Assembly: GCF_009799925.1 (NCBI RefSeq)
Contig: NZ_WELK01000002.1
Span: 62,001-126,000, forward strand
Length of the DNA stretch: 64,000 bases
Source: Pseudomonas sp. R-28-1W-6
Lineage (GTDB): Bacteria > Pseudomonadota > Gammaproteobacteria > Pseudomonadales > Pseudomonadaceae
Direction: 5' to 3'
Below are positions 45,483-53,887 of this stretch, piece by piece. The notes below the pieces were generated by a model. That model saw nothing but the letters and a program-made list of their open reading frames with translations, searched no databases and was not told where the DNA came from. The number at the start of each line of letters is the position of its first letter. Position 1 is the first letter of the stretch. The position numbers and the translations under genes are program-made.

Positions 45483-45896
45483 TCAGCCGCGTTCCAGCTC
45501 TTCCTGTTTGGCCAGGAATTCCTCTTGCAGCAGGGCATCGGTGAGCAGCGGCTCGCCCGGGGCTTCGATGCGGCCGGTGGAGACCACCTTGTTTTCGAGG
45601 CGGCCGGCCAGGTGTTCCAGGGCGTGGCGCATCTTCTCCACGGCGCCGTCCACGGCAATGCCCATTTCCTCGGATTTGTGGGTGACGGATATCGGCTGGT
45701 GGCCTTTCGGGCGGGCCTCGATGTGGCAGCGCTTGTCGTCGGCGCCGGACTTGTGTGCGTTTTCGTCGCTGATATGGACGACCACTCGGGTCAGGAACTC
45801 GTCGAAATGATCGAGTTTGTCCAATACGGCGGAGCTGACCCACTCCTGAAGCCGAGCACTGCCTTCGATCTGGTTAGTGTGCACTTGAACTTGCAT
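45483..45896 (-). CDS. HPF/RaiA-type ribosome-associated protein (paralogue)
   Basis: A 137-residue HPF/YfiA-like protein. The N-terminal beta-alpha fold (MQVQVHTNQIEGSARLQEWVSSAVLDKLDHFDEFLTRVVVHISDENAHKSG) and the strand ARPKGHQPISVTHKSEEMGIAVDGAVEKMRHALEHLAGRL match the family. A divergent C-terminal tail of about 35 residues ends ELERG. It should bind the ribosome's decoding region under stress or in stationary phase. It is not in the rpoN-hpf context, so it is probably a second family member. The start MQVQVH is favoured by AGGAAGCC upstream. Confidence 0.82.
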   Translation of the reverse strand: MQVQVHTNQIEGSARLQEWVSSAVLDKLDHFDEFLTRVVVHISDENAHKSGADDKRCHIEARPKGHQPISVTHKSEEMGIAVDGAVEKMRHALEHLAGRLENKVVSTGRIEAPGEPLLTDALLQEEFLAKQEELERG

Positions 45897-46200
45897 AGGG
45901 CTTCCTCGTTTTACTGGGTGTTGTTTCGAGGTGGTGCGGCCGCTGAGGTTCAGGCTGGTGCAACGTCTCCCATGGTGATGCCTGCTGCTGCGGGGAAATG
46001 CAGCGTAGTGATCGGGCACTTCACGTGCGCTATCGACTTCGTATCCCCCGGCAGTGCCACACAACATCGAATCAGCTCTGGCTCTTCGGCCAAGGCTGGT
46101 TGAATTCAGTCCTTGCCCTAGTCTTACTACAGTCGCGCCGGCCAGGCAAACACTGCGTGCTCATACCATGGTCGCGACTGTGTCGACAGATTGCCGCGCC
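45897..46200. other. 304-base spacer
   Basis: Lies between the HPF-like gene and the convergently ordered MerR gene. It contains a moderately AT-rich leader next to the HPF start. I see no gene, strong promoter match, repeat or terminator in it. Confidence 0.5.
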
Positions 46201-46617
46201 CTACTCGCCCGGCCCCGCGCCCCGCAGGTTGGCCAGCACCCGCTCGGCGTTTTCCGTGCACTGCATGCCCTCCGGCTTGCTCTCGATGCCGGCGATGATG
46301 CTCAGCAGTTGCGCCTTGTTCTGCGCCAGGCGCTGCTGCATGGCCTCGATCTCGTCGACCTTGCGCCGCAGGCTGGCCAGCAGCTCGTCGTGGGCCCAGC
46401 CCTGCTGCTCGCTGCCCGGCAGCAGGCGGCGGATTTCCTCCAGGCTGAAGCCGGACTGCTGGGCGCAGGCGATGAGGCCGAGGGTCTGCACCGCCTGTTC
46501 CGGATAGCTGCGGTAGCCGTTGGCCTGGCGCTGGGCGGCGATCAGCCCGCTGGCTTCGTAGAAGCGGATGCGCGACGGGGCCAGGCCGGTGCGCGTGGCC
46601 AGTTCACCGATTTTCAT
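46201..46617 (-). CDS. MerR-family regulator
   Basis: A 138-residue MerR regulator. The winged helix (MKIGELATRTGLAPSRIRFYEASGLI, then NGYRSYPEQAVQTL) and a long dimer helix (ELLASLRRKVDEIEAMQQRLAQ) are clear. It has one C-terminal cysteine (MQCTE) but no SoxR-type four-cysteine cluster, so metal or [2Fe-2S] sensing is not supported. It is divergent from an Old Yellow Enzyme with a stretched-spacer promoter between, suggesting it activates that gene in response to an electrophile. Confidence 0.88.
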   Translation of the reverse strand: MKIGELATRTGLAPSRIRFYEASGLIAAQRQANGYRSYPEQAVQTLGLIACAQQSGFSLEEIRRLLPGSEQQGWAHDELLASLRRKVDEIEAMQQRLAQNKAQLLSIIAGIESKPEGMQCTENAERVLANLRGAGPGE

Positions 46618-46635
46618 GATTTGTGCTCCGGGCTA

Positions 46636-46666
46636 TTGACCTTTAAGTTGACTTTAACCTTAGGCT
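46636..46666 (+). promoter_or_regulatory. MerR-type promoter with 19-bp spacer
   Basis: TTGACC (46636-46641), 19 bases, TAGGCT (46661-46666). The spacer carries the imperfect dyad TTTAAGT-TG-ACTTTAA. The long spacer is the hallmark of MerR-activated promoters; it faces the Old Yellow Enzyme gene. Confidence 0.65.
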
Positions 46667-46694
46667 TGCCCCATCTGCTACCCCGGAGTACGCC

Positions 46695-47924
46695 ATGACC
46701 GCCTTCCAACCGCTGCAACTGCCCAACGGCACCCTCATCCCCAACCGCATCGCCAAGGCGGCGATGGAAGAGAACCTGGCCGACGCCAGCCAGGGCCCCT
46801 CCGCCGAGCTGCTGCGCCTGTACCGGGCCTGGGCCGCAGGCGGCGCCGGGCTGCTGCTGACCGGCAACGTGATGGTCGACCGCCGCGCCATGACCGGCCC
46901 CGGCGGCGTGGTGCTGGAAGACGAGCGCCAGCTGGACAAGTTCCGCGAGTGGGCGCGCATCGGCCGCGCCCAGGGCGCGCAGTTCTGGATGCAGATCAAC
47001 CACCCCGGCCGGCAGATGCAGGCCAACCTCGGCCAGCCGACCGTCGCCCCCTCGGCGGTGGCCCTGGAGCTGGGCGGCCTGTCGAAGATGTTCCCCGTGC
47101 CCAAGGCACTCAGCGACGAGGAGATCGGCGCGCTGATCCAGCGTTTCGCGCGTACCGCACAACTGGCCGAACAAGCCGGCTTCAGCGGCGTGCAGATCCA
47201 CGCCGCGCACGGCTACCTGCTCAGCCAGTTCCTCTCGCCGCTGAGCAACCAGCGCACGGACAGCTGGGGCGGGCCGCTGGAGAACCGCGCACGCCTGCTG
47301 CTGGAAGTGGTCAAGGCGGTACGCGCCGTGGTGGCGCCGGGCTTCTGCGTGGCGGTCAAGCTCAACTCGGCGGACTTCCAGCGCGGCGGCTTCGACGGCG
47401 CCGACGCCAAGCGCGTGGTGCAGATGCTCGGCGAGCTGCGGGTCGACCTGGTCGAGCTGTCCGGCGGCAGCTACGAGGCGCCGGCCATGCAGGGCGATGC
47501 CCGCGACGGCCGCACCCTGGCGCGCGAGGCCTACTTCCTCGAATTCGCCGGGGAGATCGCCGCCGTGGCGAAGATGCCGCTGATGGTCACTGGCGGCATC
47601 CGCCGCCTGCCGGTGGTCAAGCAGGTGCTGCAAAGCGGCGTGGCCATGGCCGGCATTGCCACCGCCCTGGCCATCGAGCCGAACCTGCCGCGCCGCTGGC
47701 AGGCCGGCGAGCGGCAGGCAAGCGCCGAGCTGGCACCGATCCGCTGGAAGCACAAGGCCCTGGCCTCGCTGGCCTACATGGCCACGGTGAAGTTCCAGAT
47801 GCACCGGCTCAGCCGTGGCGGCCAGCCCAAGCCGAACGTGTCGCCGCTGCGCGCGCTGCTCGCCGAGCAGCTGAAGACCGCGCGCCGCACCCGCCTGTAC
47901 AAGCGCCTGATGGCTGCCGGTTAA
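46695..47924 (+). CDS. NADH:flavin oxidoreductase, Old Yellow Enzyme family
   Basis: A 409-residue FMN barrel. The start FQPLQLPNGTLIPNRIAKAAMEEN, with glutamate-rich AAMEEN where classical enzymes have the CR-type loop, together with HAAHGYLLSQFLSPLSNQRTDSWGG and LENRARLLLEVV, places it near the 2,4-dienoyl-CoA reductase N-terminal group. There is no C-terminal NADPH domain and no 4Fe-4S cysteines, so it is a stand-alone flavin reductase. The last 60 residues include a conserved basic helix. A divergent MerR regulator controls it, I infer, in response to reactive carbonyls or quinones. Confidence 0.88.
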   Translation: MTAFQPLQLPNGTLIPNRIAKAAMEENLADASQGPSAELLRLYRAWAAGGAGLLLTGNVMVDRRAMTGPGGVVLEDERQLDKFREWARIGRAQGAQFWMQINHPGRQMQANLGQPTVAPSAVALELGGLSKMFPVPKALSDEEIGALIQRFARTAQLAEQAGFSGVQIHAAHGYLLSQFLSPLSNQRTDSWGGPLENRARLLLEVVKAVRAVVAPGFCVAVKLNSADFQRGGFDGADAKRVVQMLGELRVDLVELSGGSYEAPAMQGDARDGRTLAREAYFLEFAGEIAAVAKMPLMVTGGIRRLPVVKQVLQSGVAMAGIATALAIEPNLPRRWQAGERQASAELAPIRWKHKALASLAYMATVKFQMHRLSRGGQPKPNVSPLRALLAEQLKTARRTRLYKRLMAAG

Positions 47925-47931
47925 GCACCTG

Positions 47932-47975
47932 CTCACGCTCGCTCCAGGTCGGCGCACCCTAAGCGAGAGCGTGTA
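47932..47975. repeat. Short inverted-repeat element between convergent genes
   Basis: CTGCTCACGCTCGCT near 47934-47948 and AGCGAGAGCGTGTACAG near 47961-47977 form imperfect inverted ends, with GCGCACCCTA between. It is related to the ends and arms of the repeats near 1489 and 34671. Confidence 0.55.
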
Positions 47976-47981
47976 CAGCCC

Positions 47982-48644
47982 CTACGCCGGCAGATGCCCG
48001 GTCTTCACCCAGATCAGGCAGCCCGCATCGCTGAACGGCGTGTGTTCGGACAGGTGTGGGTTGCGCAGCCAGCTGCCGGCCGGGTAGTCGCCGAATTCGT
48101 CCTGGAAGGTGCCTTCGAGCACCAGGATTTCCTCGCCCCCCCAGTGCCGATGACGGTTGAAACGGGTGCCCGGCGCCCAGCGCACCAGCGCCACCTGCTC
48201 AGTACCATGCTGATGCAGCGGCAGTACCTGCAGGCCCGGCACCAGCCCCGGTAGCCAGGCGACTGCGTTGCTGTCGATCACCACCGGTTGCTGGTCGTCG
48301 GCGGAAAACTGCATGAGTTTGACGAAGATGATGCAGCCTTCCCGGCTGAACGGCGCGTGATGGCTGCCGATCGGGTTGCGCACATAGGTCCCGGCCGGGT
48401 AGTCGCCGCGCTCGTCGGAGAACACCCCGTCCAGCACCAGGAACTCCTCGCCCCCCGGATGCGTGTGCTCGCTGAAATGCGAGCCGGCGGCATAGCGCAC
48501 GATGGAGGTGGCCCGCGCCAGTTCCTCACCGATGCGGTCGAGCATGATTCGCTCCACACCAGGCATAGGTGAGGGCACCCAGGGGCTTTCACCGGGACGG
48601 GTAATGGCGCGTTGGCTGAAGTCGGCGTTGAGCTGCATGGGCAT
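47982..48644 (-). CDS. Double-cupin ChrR-like protein
   Basis: A 220-residue protein with two ChrR-type cupin domains, each carrying a histidine cluster (HFSEHTHPGGEEFLVLDGVFSDERGDYPAGTYVRNP and NRHRHWGGEEILVLEGTFQDEFGDYPAGSWLRNP). ChrR cupins act as C-terminal sensor halves of zinc anti-sigma factors, but the anti-sigma zinc domain (HxxxCxxC) is absent and no ECF gene is adjacent. It is probably a stand-alone metal-dependent cupin such as an acetylacetone-cleaving-type dioxygenase relative. The start may instead be 48638. Confidence 0.78.
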   Translation of the reverse strand: MPMQLNADFSQRAITRPGESPWVPSPMPGVERIMLDRIGEELARATSIVRYAAGSHFSEHTHPGGEEFLVLDGVFSDERGDYPAGTYVRNPIGSHHAPFSREGCIIFVKLMQFSADDQQPVVIDSNAVAWLPGLVPGLQVLPLHQHGTEQVALVRWAPGTRFNRHRHWGGEEILVLEGTFQDEFGDYPAGSWLRNPHLSEHTPFSDAGCLIWVKTGHLPA

Positions 48645-48759
48645 TGGCGATCCGTGGGGGGATGTAGAGAGTTGATGCCATACGCACCGGTTTGTCACGT
48701 CACCCGGGATGCACCGCTCCCACCCTGCATGTTGACGGCAGATAAGCGGTTAAACGCAA

Positions 48760-48784
48760 AGGGCCCGGCATGCCGGGCCCTCTG
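48760..48784 (-). terminator. Terminator between xenA and the upstream region
   Basis: A perfect palindrome AGGGCCCGGC-ATGCCGGGCCCT (48760-48781). On the minus strand it is followed by TTTGCGTTTAA. It begins at the xenA 3' end. Confidence 0.8.
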
Positions 48785-48787
48785 GGG

Positions 48788-49888
48788 TTACTGCGCGACC
48801 TGGTAGCGTTCCAGCCAGTGCGCATAGGGCGCCGGCAGGACCCAGGTGGGCCGCTCGACCCCGAGCTGCTGCGCCGCCTGCAACGGCCAGTGCGGGTTGG
48901 CCAGGTGGGCGCGGCCGACCATCACCAGGTCCATCTGTTCCTCGGCCACCACGCGTTCGGCATTGGCCGGCGCATCGATGCCCCAGGACGACGCCACCGG
49001 CAGTTCCGCTTCGCGGCGCACCCGCTCGGCGATCGATGCCAGGAAGGCCGGCCCCCAGGGGATGCTGGTCTCGGCGATGGTGAAGCCGACGCTGACGCTG
49101 AGCAGGTCCAGGCCGCCGCGGCGCATGGCCTTGGCCAGCTCGATGGACTCGGCCAGGGTCGCCTCGTCGCGCCCGTCGTACTCGATCACGCCGAAACGTG
49201 CCGTCAGCGGCAGGTTGGCCGGCCATACCTCACGTACCGCAGCCAGGGTTTCCAGGAGGAAACGGCTGCGCCCGGCGAAGTCGCCGCCGTAGGCATCGTC
49301 ACGCCGGTTGGCGTGCGCGCTGAAGAAGCTCTGCGCCAGGTAGCCGTGGGCGAAGTGCAGCTCCAGCCACTCGAAACCGGCATCGCGGGCGCGGCGGGCC
49401 GCGGCAACGAAGTCGGCCTTGACCCGGGCGATGTCGTCCAGGGTCATGGCCTGAGGCACCTTGGGCAGGTGTGCGCCGAAGGCCACGGCCGACGGGGCGA
49501 TGGTCTGCCAGCCGCGCGCATCGCCCTCGGCGATATGGTCGTCGCCTTCCCAGGGACGGTTGGCGCTGGCCTTGCGCCCGGCGTGGGCGATCTGGATGCC
49601 CGGCACCGCGCCACCTGCCTTGATCGCCTGGGCGATACGGGCCATGCCCTCGGCCTGCTGGTCATTCCACAGGCCGGTGCAGCCGGGGCTGATGCGCCCT
49701 TCTGGAGACACCGCGGTGGCCTCGACGATCACCAGACCGGCGCCGCCACGGGCCAAACCGGCGTAATGATGCAGGTGCCAGTCAGTGGTGACGCCGTCGA
49801 TGGCGCTGTACTGGCACATGGGCGGCACCGCGATGCGGTTGCGCAGGGTGACATCCTTGAGCTGGAACGGAGAAAACAGAGCAGACAT
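48788..49888 (-). CDS. xenA: Xenobiotic reductase A
   Basis: A 366-residue YqjM/XenA-type Old Yellow Enzyme. The start SALFSPFQLKDVTLRNRIAVPPMCQYS places the redox-tuning Cys25 exactly as in P. putida XenA. The HxxH site is HFAHGYLAQSFFSAHANRRDDAYGG, and PYAHWLERYQ is the C-terminal arginine/tryptophan segment that completes the partner's active site in the dimer. It reduces enones, quinones and nitrate esters with NADPH. A small monooxygenase-fold gene lies 41 bases upstream, probably cotranscribed. Confidence 0.93.
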   Translation of the reverse strand: MSALFSPFQLKDVTLRNRIAVPPMCQYSAIDGVTTDWHLHHYAGLARGGAGLVIVEATAVSPEGRISPGCTGLWNDQQAEGMARIAQAIKAGGAVPGIQIAHAGRKASANRPWEGDDHIAEGDARGWQTIAPSAVAFGAHLPKVPQAMTLDDIARVKADFVAAARRARDAGFEWLELHFAHGYLAQSFFSAHANRRDDAYGGDFAGRSRFLLETLAAVREVWPANLPLTARFGVIEYDGRDEATLAESIELAKAMRRGGLDLLSVSVGFTIAETSIPWGPAFLASIAERVRREAELPVASSWGIDAPANAERVVAEEQMDLVMVGRAHLANPHWPLQAAQQLGVERPTWVLPAPYAHWLERYQVAQ

Positions 49889-49929
49889 CGTCAATCCTCA
49901 CGAAAGTGAATCAGGCGGCGCGAAGCGCC

Positions 49930-50238
49930 TCAGGAATTTAAAGGAGCCAGGTCGAGGGCAGCGGCGCTGCGCACGTCCACCGGCGCGGCCAGCCAGTCGC
50001 CGATCAGGTCGCGGAAGGCCTGGTAGTGGGCGCTGGCACGGTGGGCGGCCACCGCCGCTTCGTCGGCATAGAGTTCGAACAGGTCAAAGGTCGCCGCGTC
50101 ATCGTCACGCACGAACAGGTCGTAGCGCAGGTTGCCGGGCTCGCGGCGGCTGGCCTCGACCATCTGGCGCAGCGCCTGCTCGAGGGCGGCGCGGTGCGCG
50201 GGGTGGGCAGTCAGGCTGGCAAACAAGGCAATCGGCAT
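49930..50238 (-). CDS. ABM-domain monooxygenase-like protein (YgiN type)
   Basis: A 102-residue antibiotic-biosynthesis-monooxygenase-fold protein. LFASLTAHPAHRAALEQALRQMVEASRREPGNLRYDLFVRDDDAATFDLFELYAD is typical of YgiN-like quinol monooxygenases; HRASAHYQAF follows. It forms a dimeric beta-barrel and could oxidise a quinol. Placed directly before xenA, it suggests joint handling of quinones. A TTCGA-TAAT-TCGAA palindrome lies upstream. Confidence 0.85.
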   Translation of the reverse strand: MPIALFASLTAHPAHRAALEQALRQMVEASRREPGNLRYDLFVRDDDAATFDLFELYADEAAVAAHRASAHYQAFRDLIGDWLAAPVDVRSAAALDLAPLNS

Positions 50239-50291
50239 AAGGGTTTCCCACGGCTGGAATCGGTGGGGGCATCTTAAAGAGCGCGCCGTGC

Positions 50292-50305
50292 TTCGATAAT
50301 TCGAA
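50292..50305. promoter_or_regulatory. Palindrome upstream of the monooxygenase-xenA operon
   Basis: TTCGA-TAAT-TCGAA, followed about 20 bases later by the related ATCGATGAATTGAA. It looks like a regulator binding site, but no regulator gene adjoins it. Confidence 0.45.
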
Positions 50306-50355
50306 CGTCTTGATGGCCAGTATCGATGAATTGAATAGTCCGCCCCGAGGCCAGC

Positions 50356-51426
50356 TCAGTAGCCGGTCATTTCCAGATAGCCGCGCCCGCCGACGCTGCC
50401 GCGCAGGCGCACCGGGCCTTCCCAGTAGGGGAAGCTGGTGCCCATCCAGGCCTGGGGCTGCAGCGCCTCGACCTCGACATCCACGCCCTGGGCCGCCACC
50501 TGCACCCGCCAGCGGGTCGGCACCCGCCGGCCGTTGTCCAGCTCGGTACTGGCCAGCGGGCTGAGCCGGATCTGCTCGCCGCGCAGCGCTTGGCTGCGGC
50601 CATCGGCGCCGATCCAGGTGCCGGCGCGATAGGGCTGACCCTCAGTCTGGCGCACCTGGAACAGCATCAGCTTGGCGCCGCCGTCCAGGTGCAGGGAGAA
50701 CCAGTCCCAGCCCTGCTGCTCGGCGGCCAGCGGCTGGCTGCTCCATTCGCGGTCGAGCCAGGCCTGGCCGCTGACCCGATGGCGCTGGCCGCCCCGCTCG
50801 ATCTCGCCGCTGACCCGGTAGAACGGCTGGCTGTAGTAATAGGAGGCCTGGCCCTGGCCGGATTTCTCGCTGTAGCCCTGCGCGCCGTGCAGCACCAGCG
50901 GGCCGTCGGCGCGCAGCTGCAGGTCGTAGCGAAAATCCGCGCCGGCGGCCTGCATCTGCAGCTGCTGCAGGCCCTCGCTGCCGGTGCTGTGCAGCGACCA
51001 ATCGTCGATCCAGGCGCGGAACGGTTGCGCCGCCACCCCGGCCTGGCCGATACCGCCACGGCCCAGGCGCTCGGCGAACTGGTGGCCGAACGGCCCGCTC
51101 AGGCCGGCATGGCCCAGCCACAGATTCGGGCTGTCCCAACCGACCTGCTCGGCGCCGGGGCGCAAAGCCGAGCGAAACAGCGTCCACTGCACGCCCCAGT
51201 CGCGACCCTGCTCGTCGGTGAGGTTGGCGGTGACGTACCACCATTCGATGCGATAGCCATGATGGGCGCCGTGATCGGCCGGGAACTGCAGCGCCCGGCC
51301 CGATTCGACCGCACTGAAACCGACGACATCCTGGCCCAGGCCAGCGAAACCAGCGCTTGGCGCGGGCGCGTCGTCACAGCCGGCGAGCAGCACAGCGGCC
51401 AGCCACAACAGACTTCTAGCGTTCAT
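50356..51426 (-). CDS. AttH/CrtC-like lipocalin-domain lipoprotein
   Basis: A 356-residue lipoprotein: lipobox LLAGC gives lipidated Cys17. The body is the double-lipocalin AttH/CrtC hydrolase-like fold, with YRIEWWYVTANLTDEQGRDWGVQWTLFR and WLDREWSSQPLAAEQQGWDWFSLHLDGG as characteristic blocks. Such proteins accompany a MacB-like ABC exporter. The gene overlaps the permease by 11 bases, so it is last of a three-gene operon with an ATPase and permease. It may bind or modify the exported lipid or terpenoid-like molecule. Confidence 0.85.
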   Translation of the reverse strand: MNARSLLWLAAVLLAGCDDAPAPSAGFAGLGQDVVGFSAVESGRALQFPADHGAHHGYRIEWWYVTANLTDEQGRDWGVQWTLFRSALRPGAEQVGWDSPNLWLGHAGLSGPFGHQFAERLGRGGIGQAGVAAQPFRAWIDDWSLHSTGSEGLQQLQMQAAGADFRYDLQLRADGPLVLHGAQGYSEKSGQGQASYYYSQPFYRVSGEIERGGQRHRVSGQAWLDREWSSQPLAAEQQGWDWFSLHLDGGAKLMLFQVRQTEGQPYRAGTWIGADGRSQALRGEQIRLSPLASTELDNGRRVPTRWRVQVAAQGVDVEVEALQPQAWMGTSFPYWEGPVRLRGSVGGRGYLEMTGY

Positions 51427-53887
51427 CGGCGAACTGCCTCAACAGGTCGGCCGGCTGGCGGCGCGCCAGTTGCCACAGCGGCCCGGCGGCGGCCAGCAGG
51501 CTGGTGAACAGGCCGAGCAGGCCCAGCTGCAGCAACTGGGCGGGGAACACATGCAGCGGCAGGCGCCAGCCGAAGGCCTGCACGTTGACCACCGCCACCA
51601 GGCACCAGGCCAGCAGCAGACCCAGGGGCATGGCCAGCAGCACGGTGAGGCTGGCCAGCAACAGCGTCTGCCCCAGGCTCAGCCAGGCCAGGCGCGCCCG
51701 CCCCAGGCCCAGGGCCCAGAGCGGCGCCAGCTGGCTCAGGCGGCTCTGGCCGAGGGTCAGCAGGCTGATGAACAGCGCCACGCCGGCCACGCCGAGGGTC
51801 AGGCTGTTGAGCGCGGCGGTGGCGGCGAAGGTGCGCTCGAACACCCGGGTCGACCAGCGCTTGAGCGAGGCCTGGTCGATCAGCCGGCTGCCATCCAGCG
51901 CGTAGCGCTGCTCCAGTTCGGCCTTGAGCGGCGCGACTCGCGCGGCCGGCAGGCGCAGGCTGAGGTTGCTCAGGCTGGCATCCGGCCAGTGCCGGCGCAG
52001 CCAGGCGGCGTTCAGCAGCAGATGGCCCTTGGGGTTGCCATAGTCGGCGTACAGGCCGAGCACCGGCAGGCGCTGTTCGCCGTCCGCCGCCGGCAGCACC
52101 AGCGCATCGCCCAGGCGCAGCTTGAGCCGGCGCGCCAGCTGTTCGCTGAGCAGCACGCCCTGCCCCGCCGCCAGCTGCGTCCAGGCGTCGGCCTGCTGCT
52201 CCAGCAACGGCCAGTGTTGGCGGTAGCTGGGGTGATCGACGATGCCCTGCAGCTGCGCCGGCCAGCCCTGCAGGCGCAGCTCGACCCGCCAGCTCGGCAG
52301 GATCGCCGTGATGCCGGGCTGCGCGGCGAGCCAGGCGCTGATCTGCTCGGCCTGCTCGGTGTCGCGCGGGGCCAGGTACAGCTCGGCAGACAGGCGCTGG
52401 TCGAGCCAGCCGGTAAAGGTCTGGCGAAAGCCCTCGGTCATGCTGCCCACCCCGACGCTGGCGGCCAGGGCCAGCAGCAGGGCCATCAGCGCCAGGGCCA
52501 GGGCCGGCAGCTGCTGGCGACTGTCGGCGACGAACCATTCGCTCAGCGGCCCGCGACAGTGCCGGGCGAGCAGCGCCAGGGCGCCATCCAGCAGGGCCGG
52601 CAGCAGCAGCGCCGCGGCCAGCAGCAAGGCCGCCAGCAGGGCGAAGGCCGTGAGCAGGCTGTCGCCGAAACGCCAGCAGGCCAGCGCCAGCACCAGCAAC
52701 CCGGCCGCCAGCAGCGCCTGGCGCCGCAGCCACAGGCCCTGAGCCAGGCGCCAGGCCTGCGGCTGGGCCAGCGCCAGCAACGGCAGCTTGGCCGCACGCA
52801 GCAGGCTGCTGGCACCGGCGAGCAAGGCGCCGAGCAGGCTGATGGCCAACCCGGCCAGCCACCACTGCGGTGCCAGGCTCAGCTGGCCGGCCACTTCGGC
52901 GCCATACAGGCCGCGCAGGCTGGCGGCGACATCGGCCAGCAACAGGCTGGCCAGCAGATAGCCGCTGGCCACCCCGGCCAGGCCGCTGAGCAGGGCGAAC
53001 AGGCCCAGCTCGATGGCCAGCGCGCCGAGCAGCCCGCCCAGGCTGACGCCGCAGGCGCGCAGGGTGCGCAGCAGGCCACGGCGCTGCTCCAGGGCCAGGC
53101 CAATGGCGGCATGCACGATGAACAGGCCGACGATGAAGGCCAACAGGCCGAGGGCCGTGAGGTTGAGGTGAAAGCTCTCGGTGAGGCGCTGCAGGTCGTC
53201 GCCATCGGCGGCCGGCTGCAGCTGGAGCACGGCCTGCAGATCGTCCGGCAGTGCGCGGGTGGCGAAATCCGCCGGCAGCAGCAGGCGCGACAGCTGCCCC
53301 GGCGCCTGCAGCAGGCGCTGGGCCTGGCCGATATCGACGACGATCACCCCCGGCGCCAGCTGCTCCTGCACCTGCAAGGGCGGCAGGCGCTGGCCATCCA
53401 CCGTGAGCGCCTGTTCGCCCACCTGCAGGCCGAGGCGCTGCAGGGTGTCGGCGGCAATCCAGGCCTGGCCCGGGCTGCCGAGGAAACTGGCGATATCCAG
53501 GCCGGCGCCGGGGCGCCCGGCCACCGCGCTGCCGTGCGGCAGGCTCAGCGGCTCGATGCCGAGCAGCTGCACGCTCAGCGGCTCCTCGCCAGCGAAACGC
53601 AGGCGCCCTTCCAGCACCGGCGACACCGGCCAGCCGCTGCGGCGCAGCTGCACGTAGGCGGCCTGGGCGAAGCGCGGGCCCTGGCGCGCCACCAGCTGCG
53701 CCTGCGCCGGGCCGGCCAGCACGGCACTGGCGCGGGCATAGTCGGCGCGCGCCTGGCTGTTCAGCGCCTGCACGCCGGTCCACAAGGCGGTGGCCAGCCA
53801 CAGGCCGGTGAGAATGCTGAAGAACTGCAGCGGATGGCGGCGCCAGTGGCTGAGCAGCGCCTGCAGGCTGATGCGCAGCATGCCCAT
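51416..53887 (-). CDS. FtsX/MacB-type ABC transporter permease
   Basis: An 823-residue permease with two FtsX-like domains. Transmembrane helices cluster near the N-terminus (about 20-40), mid-protein (about 230-470) and at the end. Periplasmic domains carry the substrate-interaction surfaces. Its start overlaps the ATPase stop by one base (TGATG), and its end overlaps the AttH-like lipoprotein. The two-domain form means one polypeptide supplies both half-channels. The system probably exports or extracts a lipid-like substrate to the lipoprotein rather than importing one. Confidence 0.88.
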   Translation of the reverse strand: MGMLRISLQALLSHWRRHPLQFFSILTGLWLATALWTGVQALNSQARADYARASAVLAGPAQAQLVARQGPRFAQAAYVQLRRSGWPVSPVLEGRLRFAGEEPLSVQLLGIEPLSLPHGSAVAGRPGAGLDIASFLGSPGQAWIAADTLQRLGLQVGEQALTVDGQRLPPLQVQEQLAPGVIVVDIGQAQRLLQAPGQLSRLLLPADFATRALPDDLQAVLQLQPAADGDDLQRLTESFHLNLTALGLLAFIVGLFIVHAAIGLALEQRRGLLRTLRACGVSLGGLLGALAIELGLFALLSGLAGVASGYLLASLLLADVAASLRGLYGAEVAGQLSLAPQWWLAGLAISLLGALLAGASSLLRAAKLPLLALAQPQAWRLAQGLWLRRQALLAAGLLVLALACWRFGDSLLTAFALLAALLLAAALLLPALLDGALALLARHCRGPLSEWFVADSRQQLPALALALMALLLALAASVGVGSMTEGFRQTFTGWLDQRLSAELYLAPRDTEQAEQISAWLAAQPGITAILPSWRVELRLQGWPAQLQGIVDHPSYRQHWPLLEQQADAWTQLAAGQGVLLSEQLARRLKLRLGDALVLPAADGEQRLPVLGLYADYGNPKGHLLLNAAWLRRHWPDASLSNLSLRLPAARVAPLKAELEQRYALDGSRLIDQASLKRWSTRVFERTFAATAALNSLTLGVAGVALFISLLTLGQSRLSQLAPLWALGLGRARLAWLSLGQTLLLASLTVLLAMPLGLLLAWCLVAVVNVQAFGWRLPLHVFPAQLLQLGLLGLFTSLLAAAGPLWQLARRQPADLLRQFADER

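Noticed and set aside
46031..46065. Possible sigma-54 promoter before the HPF-like gene (TGGCACTGCCGG)
   Set aside because: Only the -24 half matches; the -12 half lacks GC at the right place.
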